Shown here piece by piece: positions 9,142-18,573 of a stretch of DNA of 64,000 bases. How positions within the stretch are numbered: position 1 is the stretch's first letter; the number at the start of each line of letters is the position of its first letter. Position numbers and translations under genes: made by a program. Source of the stretch: Streptomyces sp. BK208 (GTDB lineage Bacteria; Actinomycetota; Actinomycetes; Streptomycetales; Streptomycetaceae); contig NZ_SOAV01000001.1 of NCBI RefSeq assembly GCF_004364245.1, forward strand, positions 966,684 through 1,030,683, given 5' to 3'. The notes under the pieces are model-generated. The model was not told where the DNA came from. It saw nothing but the letters and a program-made list of their open reading frames with translations, and ran no database searches.

Positions 9142-11345
9142 TACGCCGACGAAGAATGTGGGCCGCGTTGTTGGCCGGCCTGCTGATGGTGCTCGGTCTG
9201 CAGGCGACGTCCGCCTCCGGACAGCCCGCGGCGGCGCCCGCCGCGGCGGCCGCCGACCAGGTACTGACCTGGACGGCGGGCGACGACATCACCAAGTACG
9301 TGTCGGCGCCCGAGACGGCGGTGGCCGGACCGGCCACGATCGTCTTCGAGAACAGTGAGGCCACCGGCAACACCACCGGCATGCCGCACACGCTGACCTT
9401 CATGACCAGCGATCCCGCGTACAACCAGGACGTCCAGCTGAACATCCTGGCCAACCCGAACGACGCCCAGGGCGGCAAGCACACCGCCGAGGTCACCCTC
9501 ACGCCCGGCAAGTACATGTACCACTGCACGATCCCGGGCCACGGCCAGATGACGGGCGTGCTCGTGGTCACCGAGGGCGGCGGTGGCGAGGACACCACGG
9601 CGCCGGCGACCTCGGCCGAGGTGGGCGGCACGCAGAACGCCGACGGCGCGTACGTCGGTTCCGCGACCGTGACGCTCGCCGCCACCGACGAGGGCGGCTC
9701 CGGCGTCGAGCGGATCGAGTACGCCCTCGGTGCCGACGGTGCCTGGCAGCCGTACACCACGCCGGTCGTCGTCGACCAGGTCGGCGAGCACACCGTGCGC
9801 TACCGCGCCTTCGACAAGGCGGGCAACGCCGCCGAGGAGAAGAGCGTCACCTTCGCGGTGGCCGCGCCGGACACCGACGACACGACCGCGCCGGAGACCT
9901 CGGCGACGGTCAGCGGCGAGAAGAACCCCGACGGGGCCTACATCGACATGGCGACGGTGACCGTCACCGCCTCCGACACCGGTTCCGGCGTCAACACCAT
10001 CGAGTACGCGGTCGGCGACGGTGCCTGGACGGCGTACACGGCGCCGGTCATGGTGCACGAGACCGGCGAGCACACCGTGCGCTACCGGGCCACCGACAAG
10101 GCGGGCAACGTCGCGGCGGAGAAGAGCGTCGCCTTCACCGTGGCCGCCGCTCCCCCGCAGGACACCACCGCGCCGGTGACCGGCGCGACCGTGGACGGCA
10201 CCAGGAACTCCGACGGCGCCTACGTCGGCAGCGCGAAGGTGACCGTGAACGCCGCGGACGAGGGCGGCTCCGGCGTCGCCGCGGTGGAGTACTCGCTGGA
10301 CGCCGGGCCCTACCTGGCGTACTCGGCCCCGGTGGTCGTCGACCGGGTGGGCCGCCACACCGTGGCCTACCGGGCCAGCGACAAGGCGGGCAACACCTCC
10401 GAGCCGCTGACCGTGAGCTTCACGGTGGTGGCCGGCGGGGTGCCGGCGCCGCCCTGCCCGGAGTACGACGAGCGCCTCACGGTGATCGTCGGCACGGTCG
10501 ACTCGGGGGTGCCGAACCGGGTCACCGACAACCGGTGCCGGATCAACGAGCTGATCGAGGACGAGAAGGAGTGGACGTCCCAGGCGCTCTTCCTCAAGCA
10601 CGTCGGGCACGTCCTGGACGCGCTGCGCGCCCAGGGCGTCGTCGACAAGCGTGAGGTCAAGGCGATCAACAAGGCCGCCAAGCAGTCGAAGATCGGTCTG
10701 CCCGGCCAGACCGAGGGCTACCGCACCATCATGGACGGCAGCCAGGACTCCTTCGCCAAGTGGGAGCAGGTGGGCGGCGGTTCGTTCGGGCTGAACGCGG
10801 ACGGGTCGATCACCTCCAGCACCAGCACGCCCGGCATGGGCATGCTGTGGTTCCCCGAGCGCACGTACGGCGACTTCTCGCTGAAGCTGCAGTGGCGGGA
10901 CGACGCGGCGGGCACCGCGAACACCAACGGCGGCGTCTTCGTGCGCTTCCCGCAGGTGCACGACCACCCGGAGGAGTCGCGCCCCGAGTGGGTCGCCATC
11001 AAGTACGGGCACGAGGTGCAGGTGTTCGACAGCCCCACCGGCGACATGTACAAGACGGGCTCCCTCTACGGCTTCGACCGGGTCGGCCTGGCCGGCGCGG
11101 GCGTGACGGAGAAGGGCACCTGGAACGACTACGAGATCCGGGTGGTGGACCAGCACTACTCGGTCTACCGCAACGGCGTGCTGATCAACGAGTTCGACAA
11201 CATCGGCGGCCAGACCTTCTACCCCGAGCGCTCGGACGACCCGGGCACCGACGGGCGCCGGTTCGCCTCCGGCTACGTCGGACTGCAGGTGCACAGCACC
11301 TCGGACGTCGTCTCGTACCGGGACGTCCGGATCAAGGAGCTGTAG
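9138..11345 (+). CDS. Secreted cupredoxin - triple Ig-like repeat - DUF1080 (3-keto-glycoside hydrolase-like) protein
   Basis: The 735-residue exported protein starts at a GTG overlapping the previous stop, with GAGGGGG just upstream. After a signal peptide (RRRRMWAALLAGLLMVLGL) comes a cupredoxin domain (about residues 45-150). Its blue-copper ligands can be read: His in GMPHTLTF and Cys-His-Met in YHCTIPGHGQMTG. Three repeats of about 90 residues follow (150-435), each with a DTTAP opening and a HTVRYRA/DKAGN ending, like OmpL47 or bacterial Ig-like modules. The C-terminal third (about 540-735) is DUF1080 (3-keto-disaccharide hydrolase, concanavalin-like). The coupling suggests it handles oxidised sugars made by its partner; electron transfer by the cupredoxin is inference. 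Confidence 0.83.
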   Translation: MIRRRRMWAALLAGLLMVLGLQATSASGQPAAAPAAAAADQVLTWTAGDDITKYVSAPETAVAGPATIVFENSEATGNTTGMPHTLTFMTSDPAYNQDVQLNILANPNDAQGGKHTAEVTLTPGKYMYHCTIPGHGQMTGVLVVTEGGGGEDTTAPATSAEVGGTQNADGAYVGSATVTLAATDEGGSGVERIEYALGADGAWQPYTTPVVVDQVGEHTVRYRAFDKAGNAAEEKSVTFAVAAPDTDDTTAPETSATVSGEKNPDGAYIDMATVTVTASDTGSGVNTIEYAVGDGAWTAYTAPVMVHETGEHTVRYRATDKAGNVAAEKSVAFTVAAAPPQDTTAPVTGATVDGTRNSDGAYVGSAKVTVNAADEGGSGVAAVEYSLDAGPYLAYSAPVVVDRVGRHTVAYRASDKAGNTSEPLTVSFTVVAGGVPAPPCPEYDERLTVIVGTVDSGVPNRVTDNRCRINELIEDEKEWTSQALFLKHVGHVLDALRAQGVVDKREVKAINKAAKQSKIGLPGQTEGYRTIMDGSQDSFAKWEQVGGGSFGLNADGSITSSTSTPGMGMLWFPERTYGDFSLKLQWRDDAAGTANTNGGVFVRFPQVHDHPEESRPEWVAIKYGHEVQVFDSPTGDMYKTGSLYGFDRVGLAGAGVTEKGTWNDYEIRVVDQHYSVYRNGVLINEFDNIGGQTFYPERSDDPGTDGRRFASGYVGLQVHSTSDVVSYRDVRIKEL

Positions 11346-11364
11346 CCGGGCCCGGTGTCGTGGC

Positions 11365-12390
11365 TCAGTCCGGGCCGGGAGCCTTCTTCCTGGCCCGGCT
11401 GGGCTGCACCCGGCTCGGCTCGCCCGGCATCTTCGGATACTCGGGCGGGTAGGGCAGGTCGCCGAGCCCGTGTTCGTGCTCGTCCTTCGTCGCCAGCTCC
11501 AGCAGGGCGTCGAGGGAGTACCGCACCTCGTCCATGCCCGCGTGCACGTCGCCGAGTTCGGCGAAGCGAGCGGGCATCGTCGTGATGTCGAAGTCCTGCG
11601 GGTGGGCGACCCCCACCTCGTCCCAGGTCAGCGGCGCGGAGACCGGGGCATGGGGGCGGGGGCGCACGGAGTAGGCGGAGGCGATGGTGCGGTCGCGGGC
11701 GGTCTGGTTGTAGTCGATGAAGATGCGCTCGCCGCGCTCCTCCTTCCACCACTTGATGGTGACCCGGTCGGGCATCCGCCGTTCCATCTCGCGGCCGACG
11801 GCGATCGCGGCGCGCCGCACCTGGGTGAAGGTCCAGCGGGGCTCGATCGGCACGAAGACGTGGATACCCCGTCCGCCCGAGGTCTTGGGCCAGCCGCGCA
11901 GTCCCCCGAACTCCTCCAGCACCGCCCGCAGTTCGTGGGCGGCGCGGGCGGCGTCGTCGTAGTCGGTGCCGGGCTGCGGGTCGAGGTCGATGCGCAGCTC
12001 GTCGGGGTGGTCGACGTCGTCGCGGCGCACCGGCCAGGGGTGGAAGGTGAGGGTGCCGTACTGCGCGGCCCACAGCACGGCCGCCTCCTCGGTCGGGCAC
12101 ATCTCGTCGGCGCTGCGTCCGCTGGGGAAGGTGATGTGCGCGGTCGGGATCCAGTCGGGCATCCCCTTGGGCGCGCGCTTCTGGTAGAACCACTCGCCGG
12201 TGATCCCGTCGGGGTAGCGCTGCAGGGTGGTGGGCCGGTCCCGCAGGGCGCGCAGGATGCCGGGGGCGACGGCCTGGTAGTACCGGGCCACGTCGAGCTT
12301 GGTGTAGCCGCGCTCCGGGAAGAACACCTTGCCGGGGCTGGACAGCCGCACGCTCCGCCCGCCCGCCTCCAGTTCCACCGCTTCCGCCAT
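11365..12390 (-). CDS. LigD-type polymerase/primase domain protein (NHEJ)
   Basis: The 341-residue protein is a stand-alone LigD polymerase domain of the archaeo-eukaryotic primase superfamily, which adds (ribo)nucleotides at double-strand breaks during Ku-dependent end joining. Visible motifs are LSSPGKVFFPERGYTK near the N-terminus, the metal-binding D-x-D in LRIDLDPQPG, the SGGRGIHVFVP block and DYNQTARDRTIASAYSVR. The ATG at 12390 (MAEAVELEAGG) fits family starts; a second ATG at 12426 has no ribosome-binding site. The matching ligase is a separate gene at 13006, with a small membrane-protein gene between, so the functions fused in mycobacterial LigD are split here. No Ku gene is in the window. 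Confidence 0.92.
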   Translation of the reverse strand: MAEAVELEAGGRSVRLSSPGKVFFPERGYTKLDVARYYQAVAPGILRALRDRPTTLQRYPDGITGEWFYQKRAPKGMPDWIPTAHITFPSGRSADEMCPTEEAAVLWAAQYGTLTFHPWPVRRDDVDHPDELRIDLDPQPGTDYDDAARAAHELRAVLEEFGGLRGWPKTSGGRGIHVFVPIEPRWTFTQVRRAAIAVGREMERRMPDRVTIKWWKEERGERIFIDYNQTARDRTIASAYSVRPRPHAPVSAPLTWDEVGVAHPQDFDITTMPARFAELGDVHAGMDEVRYSLDALLELATKDEHEHGLGDLPYPPEYPKMPGEPSRVQPSRARKKAPGPD

Positions 12391-12481
12391 GCGAGCCACC
12401 GTAGGCGCAGCGCCCCCGCTTCGCATATCGGACGTCCAGGCGAAGGAACGTCCGGCCGCGACCCGTTCGACCGCCGGCCGC

Positions 12482-12820
12482 CTATTTGCCGAGGCTGATC
12501 CTCTCGTTGTCGAGGAGCGCGGTGTGCGTGGCAGCGGTGATGATCAGCAGCACGAGGAGGAACCCCGGGACAGGGTTGGTGTCGTCGGGATCCGGGCTGA
12601 TCGCGATGGCGGCGGAGAAGACGGCGATCTCTCCGACGATGTACACGCCCGCCAGCCAGGGCTTCACGACGCCCTTGACCGCGGCGACGACGAACGGAAC
12701 CGCGGCTGCGAGTCCCAGCGTGACGACCGGAACCAGCGTCCAGATCACCTTGGCCGCGACGGACGCGTACATGCGGGGGCGGACCGGTGTGAGCGGGGCG
12801 TTGAGGTAGGGACTGGCCAC
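12482..12820 (-). CDS. Small integral membrane protein, function unknown
   Basis: The 112-residue protein has three likely membrane segments: VIWTLVPVVTLGLAAAVPFVVAA, WLAGVYIVGEIAVFSAAIAI and GFLLVLLIITAATHTALL. The last ends in a short tail (DNERISLGK). The GTG at 12820 is preceded by GGGAGC at good spacing and gives a natural N-terminus (ASPYLNAPLTP); the open frame to 12865 is less likely. It sits between the two LigD-type genes. It shares no recognisable domain with DNA repair, and the link may be only positional. Confidence 0.65.
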   Translation of the reverse strand: MASPYLNAPLTPVRPRMYASVAAKVIWTLVPVVTLGLAAAVPFVVAAVKGVVKPWLAGVYIVGEIAVFSAAIAISPDPDDTNPVPGFLLVLLIITAATHTALLDNERISLGK

Positions 12821-13005
12821 GAGTGCTCCCGTCGCGTCGAAGGTGTGTAGGCAGTGTGGTGGCAACGCGCCGATCCGTCAGCCGAATCGCCCGGATCGAC
12901 CCGACCGGGTTCCGTCGGCGGTACCGGACCACTTGCTGCGCGCCGGGTCCCTCGGATGTTGCGCTCGACGGGCAGGCTGCCATCGCAGCCGTACAGAATC
13001 GGACC

Positions 13006-14073
13006 ATGGACCTCCCCGTCATGCCGCCCGTGAAGCCGATGCTCGCCAAGTCCGTGGCGAGGATCCCGCCGGGTATGCACTACGAGGCGAAGTGGGACGG
13101 GTTCCGCGCGATCGTGTTCCGGGACGGCGACGAGGTGGAGCTGGGCAGCCGGACGGGCAAGCCGCTGACCAGGTACTTCCCCGAGCTGGTGACGGCGGTG
13201 CGGGAGCGGTTGCCCGGGCGGTGCGTGGTGGACGGGGAGATCGTGATCGCGCGGGAGGGGCATCTGGACTTCGACGCGCTGACCGAGCGGATCCATCCCG
13301 CGCAGTCCCGGGTGCGGACGCTGGCCGAGCGCACGCCGGCCTCGCTGGTCGCCTTCGACCTGCTGGCCCTGGACGACGAGTCCCTGCTCGACGTGGGGCT
13401 GGCCGATCGGCGGGCGCTGCTGGTGCGGGCGCTGGCCGGGGTGACGCCGCCGGTGCACGTGGCTCCGGCGACGGACGACATCGAGGTGGCCCGGCGATGG
13501 TTCGAGCAGTACGAGGGCGCCGGACTCGACGGTGTCGTCGCCAAGCCGCTGGACCTGCGGTACCGGCAGGACGAGCGGGCCATGTTCAAGATCAAGCACG
13601 AGCGCACGGCCGACGTGGTCGTCGCCGGGTACCGCTTCCACAAGAGCGGCCCCGTGGTCGGCTCGCTGCTGCTCGGCCTCAACGACGACCGGGGCGTCCT
13701 CCAGCACGTGGGGGTGAGCGCGGCCTTCACGATGAAGCGCCGGGCCGAACTGGTGGAGGAGCTGGAGCCGCTGCGCATGGACGACGCCGGGGACCATCCG
13801 TGGGCGGCGTGGGCCGAGGAGGCGGCGCACGAGTCGGCCCGCCTGCCGGGCGCGCCCAGCCGGTGGTCCGGCAAGAAGGACCTGTCCTGGGTGCCGCTGC
13901 GGCCGGAGCGCGTCGCCGAGGTCGCGTACGACCACATGGAGAACGGGGCGCGCTTCCGGCACACGGCCCGCTTCCGCCGCTGGCGCCCGGACCGGACTCC
14001 CGAGAGCTGCACGTACGCGCAGCTGGAGGAGCCGGTCCGGTACGACCTGGCGGAGATCCTCGGCGGGCCGTGA
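13006..14073 (+). CDS. ATP-dependent DNA ligase (LigD ligase-domain type)
   Basis: The 355-residue protein is a covalent nucleotidyltransferase-type DNA ligase. The active-site lysine lies in motif I (YEAKWDGFRAIVF, about residue 27). Later motifs are visible as VVDGEIV (III), DLLALDDESLLD, GLDGVVAKPLDL (IV) and MFKIKHERTADVVVAGYR (V), followed by an OB-fold domain. In actinobacteria such proteins seal breaks together with the LigD-type polymerase, encoded here by the convergent-side neighbour at 11365. The ATG at 13006 gives the usual family start; the longer open frame from 12823 runs through a non-coding leader. The stop is 12 bp from the end of the convergent dehydrogenase gene. Confidence 0.92.
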   Translation: MDLPVMPPVKPMLAKSVARIPPGMHYEAKWDGFRAIVFRDGDEVELGSRTGKPLTRYFPELVTAVRERLPGRCVVDGEIVIAREGHLDFDALTERIHPAQSRVRTLAERTPASLVAFDLLALDDESLLDVGLADRRALLVRALAGVTPPVHVAPATDDIEVARRWFEQYEGAGLDGVVAKPLDLRYRQDERAMFKIKHERTADVVVAGYRFHKSGPVVGSLLLGLNDDRGVLQHVGVSAAFTMKRRAELVEELEPLRMDDAGDHPWAAWAEEAAHESARLPGAPSRWSGKKDLSWVPLRPERVAEVAYDHMENGARFRHTARFRRWRPDRTPESCTYAQLEEPVRYDLAEILGGP

Positions 14074-14085
14074 CGTCCGTGGGCG

Positions 14086-15276
14086 CTACGGCTTCATCAG
14101 CACCTTGACCGCGCCGTCCTGCTTCTTCTGGAACATCTCGTACGCGTGCGGCGCCTCGGCCAGCGGCACCCGGTGGGTGGCGAAGTCGTCGACGCCCAGC
14201 GGGTCGTCGTCGGTCAGGTACGGGACGATGTCGTCGCTCCAGCGGCGTACGTTCGCCTGGCCCATGCGGAGCTGGATCTGCTTGTCGAACATCGTGAGCA
14301 GCGGCATCGGGTCGGCCATGCCGCCGTACACGCCGGACAGCGAGATGGTGCCGCCGCGGCGCACCAGGTCGATCGCGGTGTAGAGGGCCGAGAGCCGGTC
14401 GACGCTCATCCGCTCCGCGAGGGGCCCGCTGAGGGCCCTCGGCATCACCGCGGCGGCCTGCTGCACCAGCTTGGCGACGGCACCGCCGTGCGCCTCGGTG
14501 CCGACCGCGTCGATCACGGCGTCGGGGCCGCGCCCGTCCGTCCGGTCCTTGATCGCCGCGACGAGGTCCTTCTCCTTGTCGAAGGACCGCAGGTCGAACG
14601 TCTCCACGCCGCGCGCCCTGGCCCGCTCCAGCCGCTCCGGCACGAGGTCGACGCCGAAGACCTTCTCGACCCCCTTGAGCCGGGCGATCCGGCAGGCCAT
14701 GTCGCCGATCGGGCCGAGGCCCAGCACGGCGAGGCTGCCGCCCTTCGGGACGGCCGCGTACTCGACCGCCTGCCAGGCGGTGGGCAGCACGTCGGAGAGG
14801 TAGACGAAGCGGTCGTCCGCCGGCCCCTCGGGCACCTTGATCGGACCGAACTGGGCCTGCGGCACGCGCAGGTACTCGGCCTGGCCGCCGGGCACCGCGC
14901 CGTACAGGCGGGTGTAGCCGAACAGCGGGGCGCCCATGCCCTCGCCCGTGACCTGGGTGGTCTCGCACTGGGTGGGAAGTCCGGTGCCGCACATGTGGCA
15001 GTGGCCGCACGCGATCTGGAACGGCACCACGACCCGGTCGCCGGGCTTCAGGTTGGTCACCTCCGCGCCGACCTCCTCGACGATGCCCATCGGCTCGTGG
15101 CCGAGGATGTCGCCCGGTGTCATGAACGGCGTGAGCACCTCGTAGAGGTGCAGGTCCGACCCGCACAGTCCGGACGAGGTGACGCGGATGACCGCGTCGG
15201 TCGGCTGTTCGATCCTGGGGTCCGGTACCTCCTCGACCCGCACGTCCCGCTTGCCCTGCCACGTCACTGCCTTCAT
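14086..15276 (-). CDS. Zinc-dependent alcohol dehydrogenase (medium-chain, formaldehyde-dehydrogenase-like)
   Basis: The 396-residue cytoplasmic enzyme has the MDR fold. Catalytic zinc ligands are in SSGLCGSDLH and LGHEPMG, and four structural-zinc cysteines lie in the CGHCHMCGTGLPTQCE block. The Rossmann nucleotide-binding motif is LAVLGLGPIGDMACRIA followed by an acidic residue (GVDLVPERL), suggesting NAD preference. It is longer than classical alcohol dehydrogenases (about 350), as in the glutathione-independent formaldehyde dehydrogenase subgroup; the substrate cannot be set from sequence. The ATG (MKAVTWQGKRD) at 15276 is a standard start after GAGGGAGC. It is transcribed alone, divergent from the DUF3048 gene. 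Confidence 0.88.
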   Translation of the reverse strand: MKAVTWQGKRDVRVEEVPDPRIEQPTDAVIRVTSSGLCGSDLHLYEVLTPFMTPGDILGHEPMGIVEEVGAEVTNLKPGDRVVVPFQIACGHCHMCGTGLPTQCETTQVTGEGMGAPLFGYTRLYGAVPGGQAEYLRVPQAQFGPIKVPEGPADDRFVYLSDVLPTAWQAVEYAAVPKGGSLAVLGLGPIGDMACRIARLKGVEKVFGVDLVPERLERARARGVETFDLRSFDKEKDLVAAIKDRTDGRGPDAVIDAVGTEAHGGAVAKLVQQAAAVMPRALSGPLAERMSVDRLSALYTAIDLVRRGGTISLSGVYGGMADPMPLLTMFDKQIQLRMGQANVRRWSDDIVPYLTDDDPLGVDDFATHRVPLAEAPHAYEMFQKKQDGAVKVLMKP

Positions 15277-15478
15277 CGCCCCGTGCTCCCTCCGTCGCCG
15301 TGCGGGTCCGTTCCGCGTGGCGGCCGGGTACCCCGAGGCTCCGGCCGTCGAACCCGGTGGTCTTTTCGGCCGAACAGCGGATTATCCACCCGGTTCCGTG
15401 TGCCGTATCCGATCCGGTCAGGTATGGCCCTGAATGCTTACAGAAGCGCACAATCGATGACACGGGACGGGTGGTCGC

Positions 15479-16456
15479 ATGGCCGGAACACGAAGAGGAC
15501 AGCGCAGGGGGCGGTGTGCCGCCCTGCTGACGGCGGCGGTGGCGGTCTCGCTGGCCGCGGCGGGCTGCACGGCGGGGCCCGGGGCCGAGGACGACGGACG
15601 GACGCCGGACCACGCGCGGTCGCCCAGTGCGGCCCCCGCGTCGGGGCCGGTGCTCGCCGTGAAGGTCGACAACGTGCCCGCGGCCCGCCCGCAGTCGGGC
15701 CTGGAGGACGCGGACGTGGTCTACGCCGAGCCGGTGGAGGCGGGACTGAGCCGGCTGATGGCGGTCTACGCCTCCGAGCTGCCCGCGTCGGTCGGGCCGG
15801 TGCGCAGCGCCCGCGAGTCCGACCTGGAGCTGCTCGGCCAGTTCGACCGGCCGGTGCTGGCCTTCTCCGGCGCGCAGAGCAAGCTCCTGCCGCTCATCGA
15901 CAAGGCTCCCCTGCGCGCGGAGCCGGCCCGCGAGGACTCCGACGCCTACGTCCGCGCCGACGACCGCCGGGCCCCGCACAACCTCTACCTGCACCCCCGC
16001 AAGCTGCTCGACGAGCCGTCGGGTCCGGCGGCGCTCACGACCGGGTTCGCCTACGGCAAGGCCCCCGCGGGCGGGCGGCCGGAGTCCACGCACACGGTGC
16101 GCTACCCCTCGGCGAGCTTCACCTTCACCTGGTCCGGCGGCGAGAACCGGTGGCTGGTCTCCATGGACGGCACCCCGGCGCGCACGGCCGACGGCGGGCG
16201 GCTGGCCCCTGCCACGGTCGTCGTGCAGCACGTGACCGTGCGCGAGTCCGGCTTCCGCGACTTCCGCGGCAGCAACTCGCCCTACGTCGAGTCGGTGGGC
16301 TCCGGAGAGGCGGAGGTACTGCGCGACGGGCGCGCCTACGAGGCCACCTGGAAGCGCGGGGCGGCCGGGGACGGCACGGCCTTCACCGCCGAGGACGGCA
16401 AGCCGCTGAAGTTCGCCGAGGGCCAGGTGTGGGTGGTCTTCGCGGGCACGTCCTGA
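15479..16456 (+). CDS. DUF3048 lipoprotein (YerB-like)
   Basis: The 325-residue protein begins with a basic segment (AGTRRGQRRGR), a hydrophobic stretch and a lipobox (SLAAAGC, Cys at about residue 30), so it should be lipid-anchored outside the membrane. The rest matches DUF3048: VLAVKVDNVPAARPQSGLEDADVVYAE opens the domain, GPVRSARESDLELL follows, and the C-terminal half has RTADGGRLAPATVVVQHV and GQVWVVFAGTS. The family is widespread in Gram-positive bacteria and of unsettled function; YerB has been linked to the cell envelope. The ATG at 15479 follows GGGTGG. It converges on pcaV with a gap of 15 bp. Confidence 0.85.
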   Translation: MAGTRRGQRRGRCAALLTAAVAVSLAAAGCTAGPGAEDDGRTPDHARSPSAAPASGPVLAVKVDNVPAARPQSGLEDADVVYAEPVEAGLSRLMAVYASELPASVGPVRSARESDLELLGQFDRPVLAFSGAQSKLLPLIDKAPLRAEPAREDSDAYVRADDRRAPHNLYLHPRKLLDEPSGPAALTTGFAYGKAPAGGRPESTHTVRYPSASFTFTWSGGENRWLVSMDGTPARTADGGRLAPATVVVQHVTVRESGFRDFRGSNSPYVESVGSGEAEVLRDGRAYEATWKRGAAGDGTAFTAEDGKPLKFAEGQVWVVFAGTS

Positions 16457-16471
16457 CCCTGCGGGCCCCCG

Positions 16472-16936
16472 TCAGCCCGGTGCGGCTGCCGGCTCCGTCG
16501 GGTTGCGGAGCCCTTCCGCGGCGTCCGAGACCCGGCGGATGAGGTCGATGAAGACCGCCTGCTCGTCGGCGGCGAGCGGCGCGAGGAACACCTGGTTCAT
16601 CCGGGCGATGCGCACGCCCAGCCTGCGGTGGACGCGCACACCGTCGTCGGTGAGCCGGAGCAGGGACCGGCGGCCGTCCTGCGGGTCGCGGACCTTGTCG
16701 AGCAGCCCGCGGCGGCCGAGCCGGCTGACCACCTCCGCGATGGTGGAGCGGTCGAGGCCCACCCGCTCCCCCACACTGCGCTGGTCGAGCCCCGGCTCGG
16801 CGACCAGGGCGTTGAGGACGGCGTACTGCGGCGAGGTGGTCTCCTCGGAGACCATCGTGTTCCACAGCAGGTAGTGCGCCTGCTGCAGCCGCCGGGCCAG
16901 ATGGCCGGGGTGGGTGGCCAGATCGACCGCTGCCAT
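16472..16936 (-). CDS. pcaV: MarR-family regulator of the protocatechuate operon, PcaV
   Basis: The 154-residue MarR protein is divergent from the pca operon, the arrangement known for PcaV of S. coelicolor, a repressor that releases DNA on binding protocatechuate. The winged-helix is LDQRSVGERVGLDRSTIAEVVSRLGRRGLL with wing DPQDGRRSLLRLT. From the ATG at 16936 the ligand-contacting Arg15 of published PcaV falls at residue 15 (GHLAR), and GGGAG precedes this start. An upstream ATG at 16963 lacks a ribosome-binding site and overlaps an operator-like palindrome, so the shorter start is preferred. It is probably autoregulated. Confidence 0.92.
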   Translation of the reverse strand: MAAVDLATHPGHLARRLQQAHYLLWNTMVSEETTSPQYAVLNALVAEPGLDQRSVGERVGLDRSTIAEVVSRLGRRGLLDKVRDPQDGRRSLLRLTDDGVRVHRRLGVRIARMNQVFLAPLAADEQAVFIDLIRRVSDAAEGLRNPTEPAAAPG

Positions 16937-16961
16937 ACGCGCGCTCCCGTGGGTGACTTTC

Positions 16962-16978
16962 ATCGGTGCACTGACGAT
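16962..16978. promoter_or_regulatory. PcaV-type operator, pcaV side
   Basis: ATCGGTGCACTGACGAT is an imperfect palindrome 26 bp upstream of the preferred pcaV start. It matches 14 of 17 bases of the site before pcaI (consensus ATCRGTGCMCTGACKAT). Two matching sites on the two sides of a divergent regulator/operon pair fit repression of both by PcaV. Binding is inferred. Confidence 0.65.
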
Positions 16979-17041
16979 ACACGGCGGCGAGGGCGACCAC
17001 CGGGAAGCTCCTCACACGATCTACCTCGTCTTTCTCGGGTC

Positions 17042-17108
17042 TTGACGCCTCGCCCGCCCGATGGCAGCGTGTGGACGACCTCGCTGAAATAATCAGTGCC
17101 CTGACTAT
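17042..17108 (+). promoter_or_regulatory. pca operon promoter region with PcaV-type operator
   Basis: A candidate -35 TTGACG (17042-17047) is followed after about 17 bp by CAGCGT, a weak -10. The operator ATCAGTGCCCTGACTAT at 17092-17108 lies about 20 bp downstream of the inferred start point, where bound repressor would block elongation or clearance. The segment from 17085 on is visibly richer in A/T than the surroundings. The promoter elements are tentative; the repeated operator is the stronger evidence. Confidence 0.55.
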
Positions 17109-17146
17109 CTGCTTCCGGGGCACGTGCAAGGGATGGGGCTTCTCGG

Positions 17147-17928
17147 ATGGACAAGGTGGTGGCCACAGCCGGTGAGGCGGTGGCCGACGTGCCCGACGGC
17201 GCGTCGCTCGCGGTGGGCGGTTTCGGGCTGAGCGGTGTGCCGAACGTGCTGATCCGGGCGCTGTACGAGCGCGGGACCGGTGGGCTGTCGGTGGTCTCCA
17301 ACAACTGCGGGGCGATGGACACCGGGCTGGCCGTCCTGCTGGCCGCCGGCCGCATCGCCCGGGTGACCGGGTCCTACATCGGCGCCAACAAGGAGTTCGC
17401 CCGCCAGTACCTCGGCGGCGAGCTGGAGGTCGAGATGATCCCGCAGGGCACCCTGGCCGAGCGGCTGCGGGCCGGCGGAGCGGGCATCCCCGCCTTCTAC
17501 ACCCCCGCCGGGGTGGGCACCCAGGTCGCCGACGGCGGGCTGCCGTGGCGGTACGACGGGTCCGGCGGGGTCGCGCTGGCCTCGCCCCCGAAGGAGGTCC
17601 GCGAGTTCGACGGGACCCCGTACGTCCTGGAGCGCGGCATCCGCACGGACTTCGCGCTGGTCCGCGCCGCGAAGGGCGACCGGCACGGCAACCTGGTCTT
17701 CGCGAAGTCGTCCCGGAACTTCAATCCGCTGGCCGCGATGGCCGGACGGGTGACGATCGCCGAGGTGGAGGAACTGGTCGAGCCGGGCGGGATCGACCCG
17801 GACGCCGTGCACCTGCCGGGGATCTTCGTCCAGCGGGTGGTGGCCCTGACGCCCGAGCAGGCCGCCGACAAGAAGATCGAGCGGCGTACGGTCTCCGTGC
17901 CTCCCGCACGAGGGACGGTGACCTCCTG

Positions 17929-17929
<1 letters not shown>
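17147..17929 (+). CDS. pcaI: 3-oxoadipate CoA-transferase subunit A
   Basis: The 260-residue alpha subunit acts with PcaJ to move CoA from succinyl-CoA to 3-oxoadipate in the beta-ketoadipate pathway. The class I CoA-transferase glycine loop is seen as [13 protein letters not shown], and the domain continues with [39 protein letters not shown] and [23 protein letters not shown]. It is the first gene of the seven-gene pca operon, under the PcaV-type operator. Its stop overlaps the ATG of pcaJ by one base (TGATG), so the subunits are translationally coupled for equal synthesis. Confidence 0.94.

Positions 17930-18569
<640 letters not shown>

Positions 18570-18573
<4 letters not shown>

Noticed and set aside
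13727..16231. 834-residue minus-strand frame over the ligase, dehydrogenase and DUF3048 genes
   Set aside because: Arg/Gly/Pro-rich shadow; the real genes in other frames have domains, starts and ribosome-binding sites.
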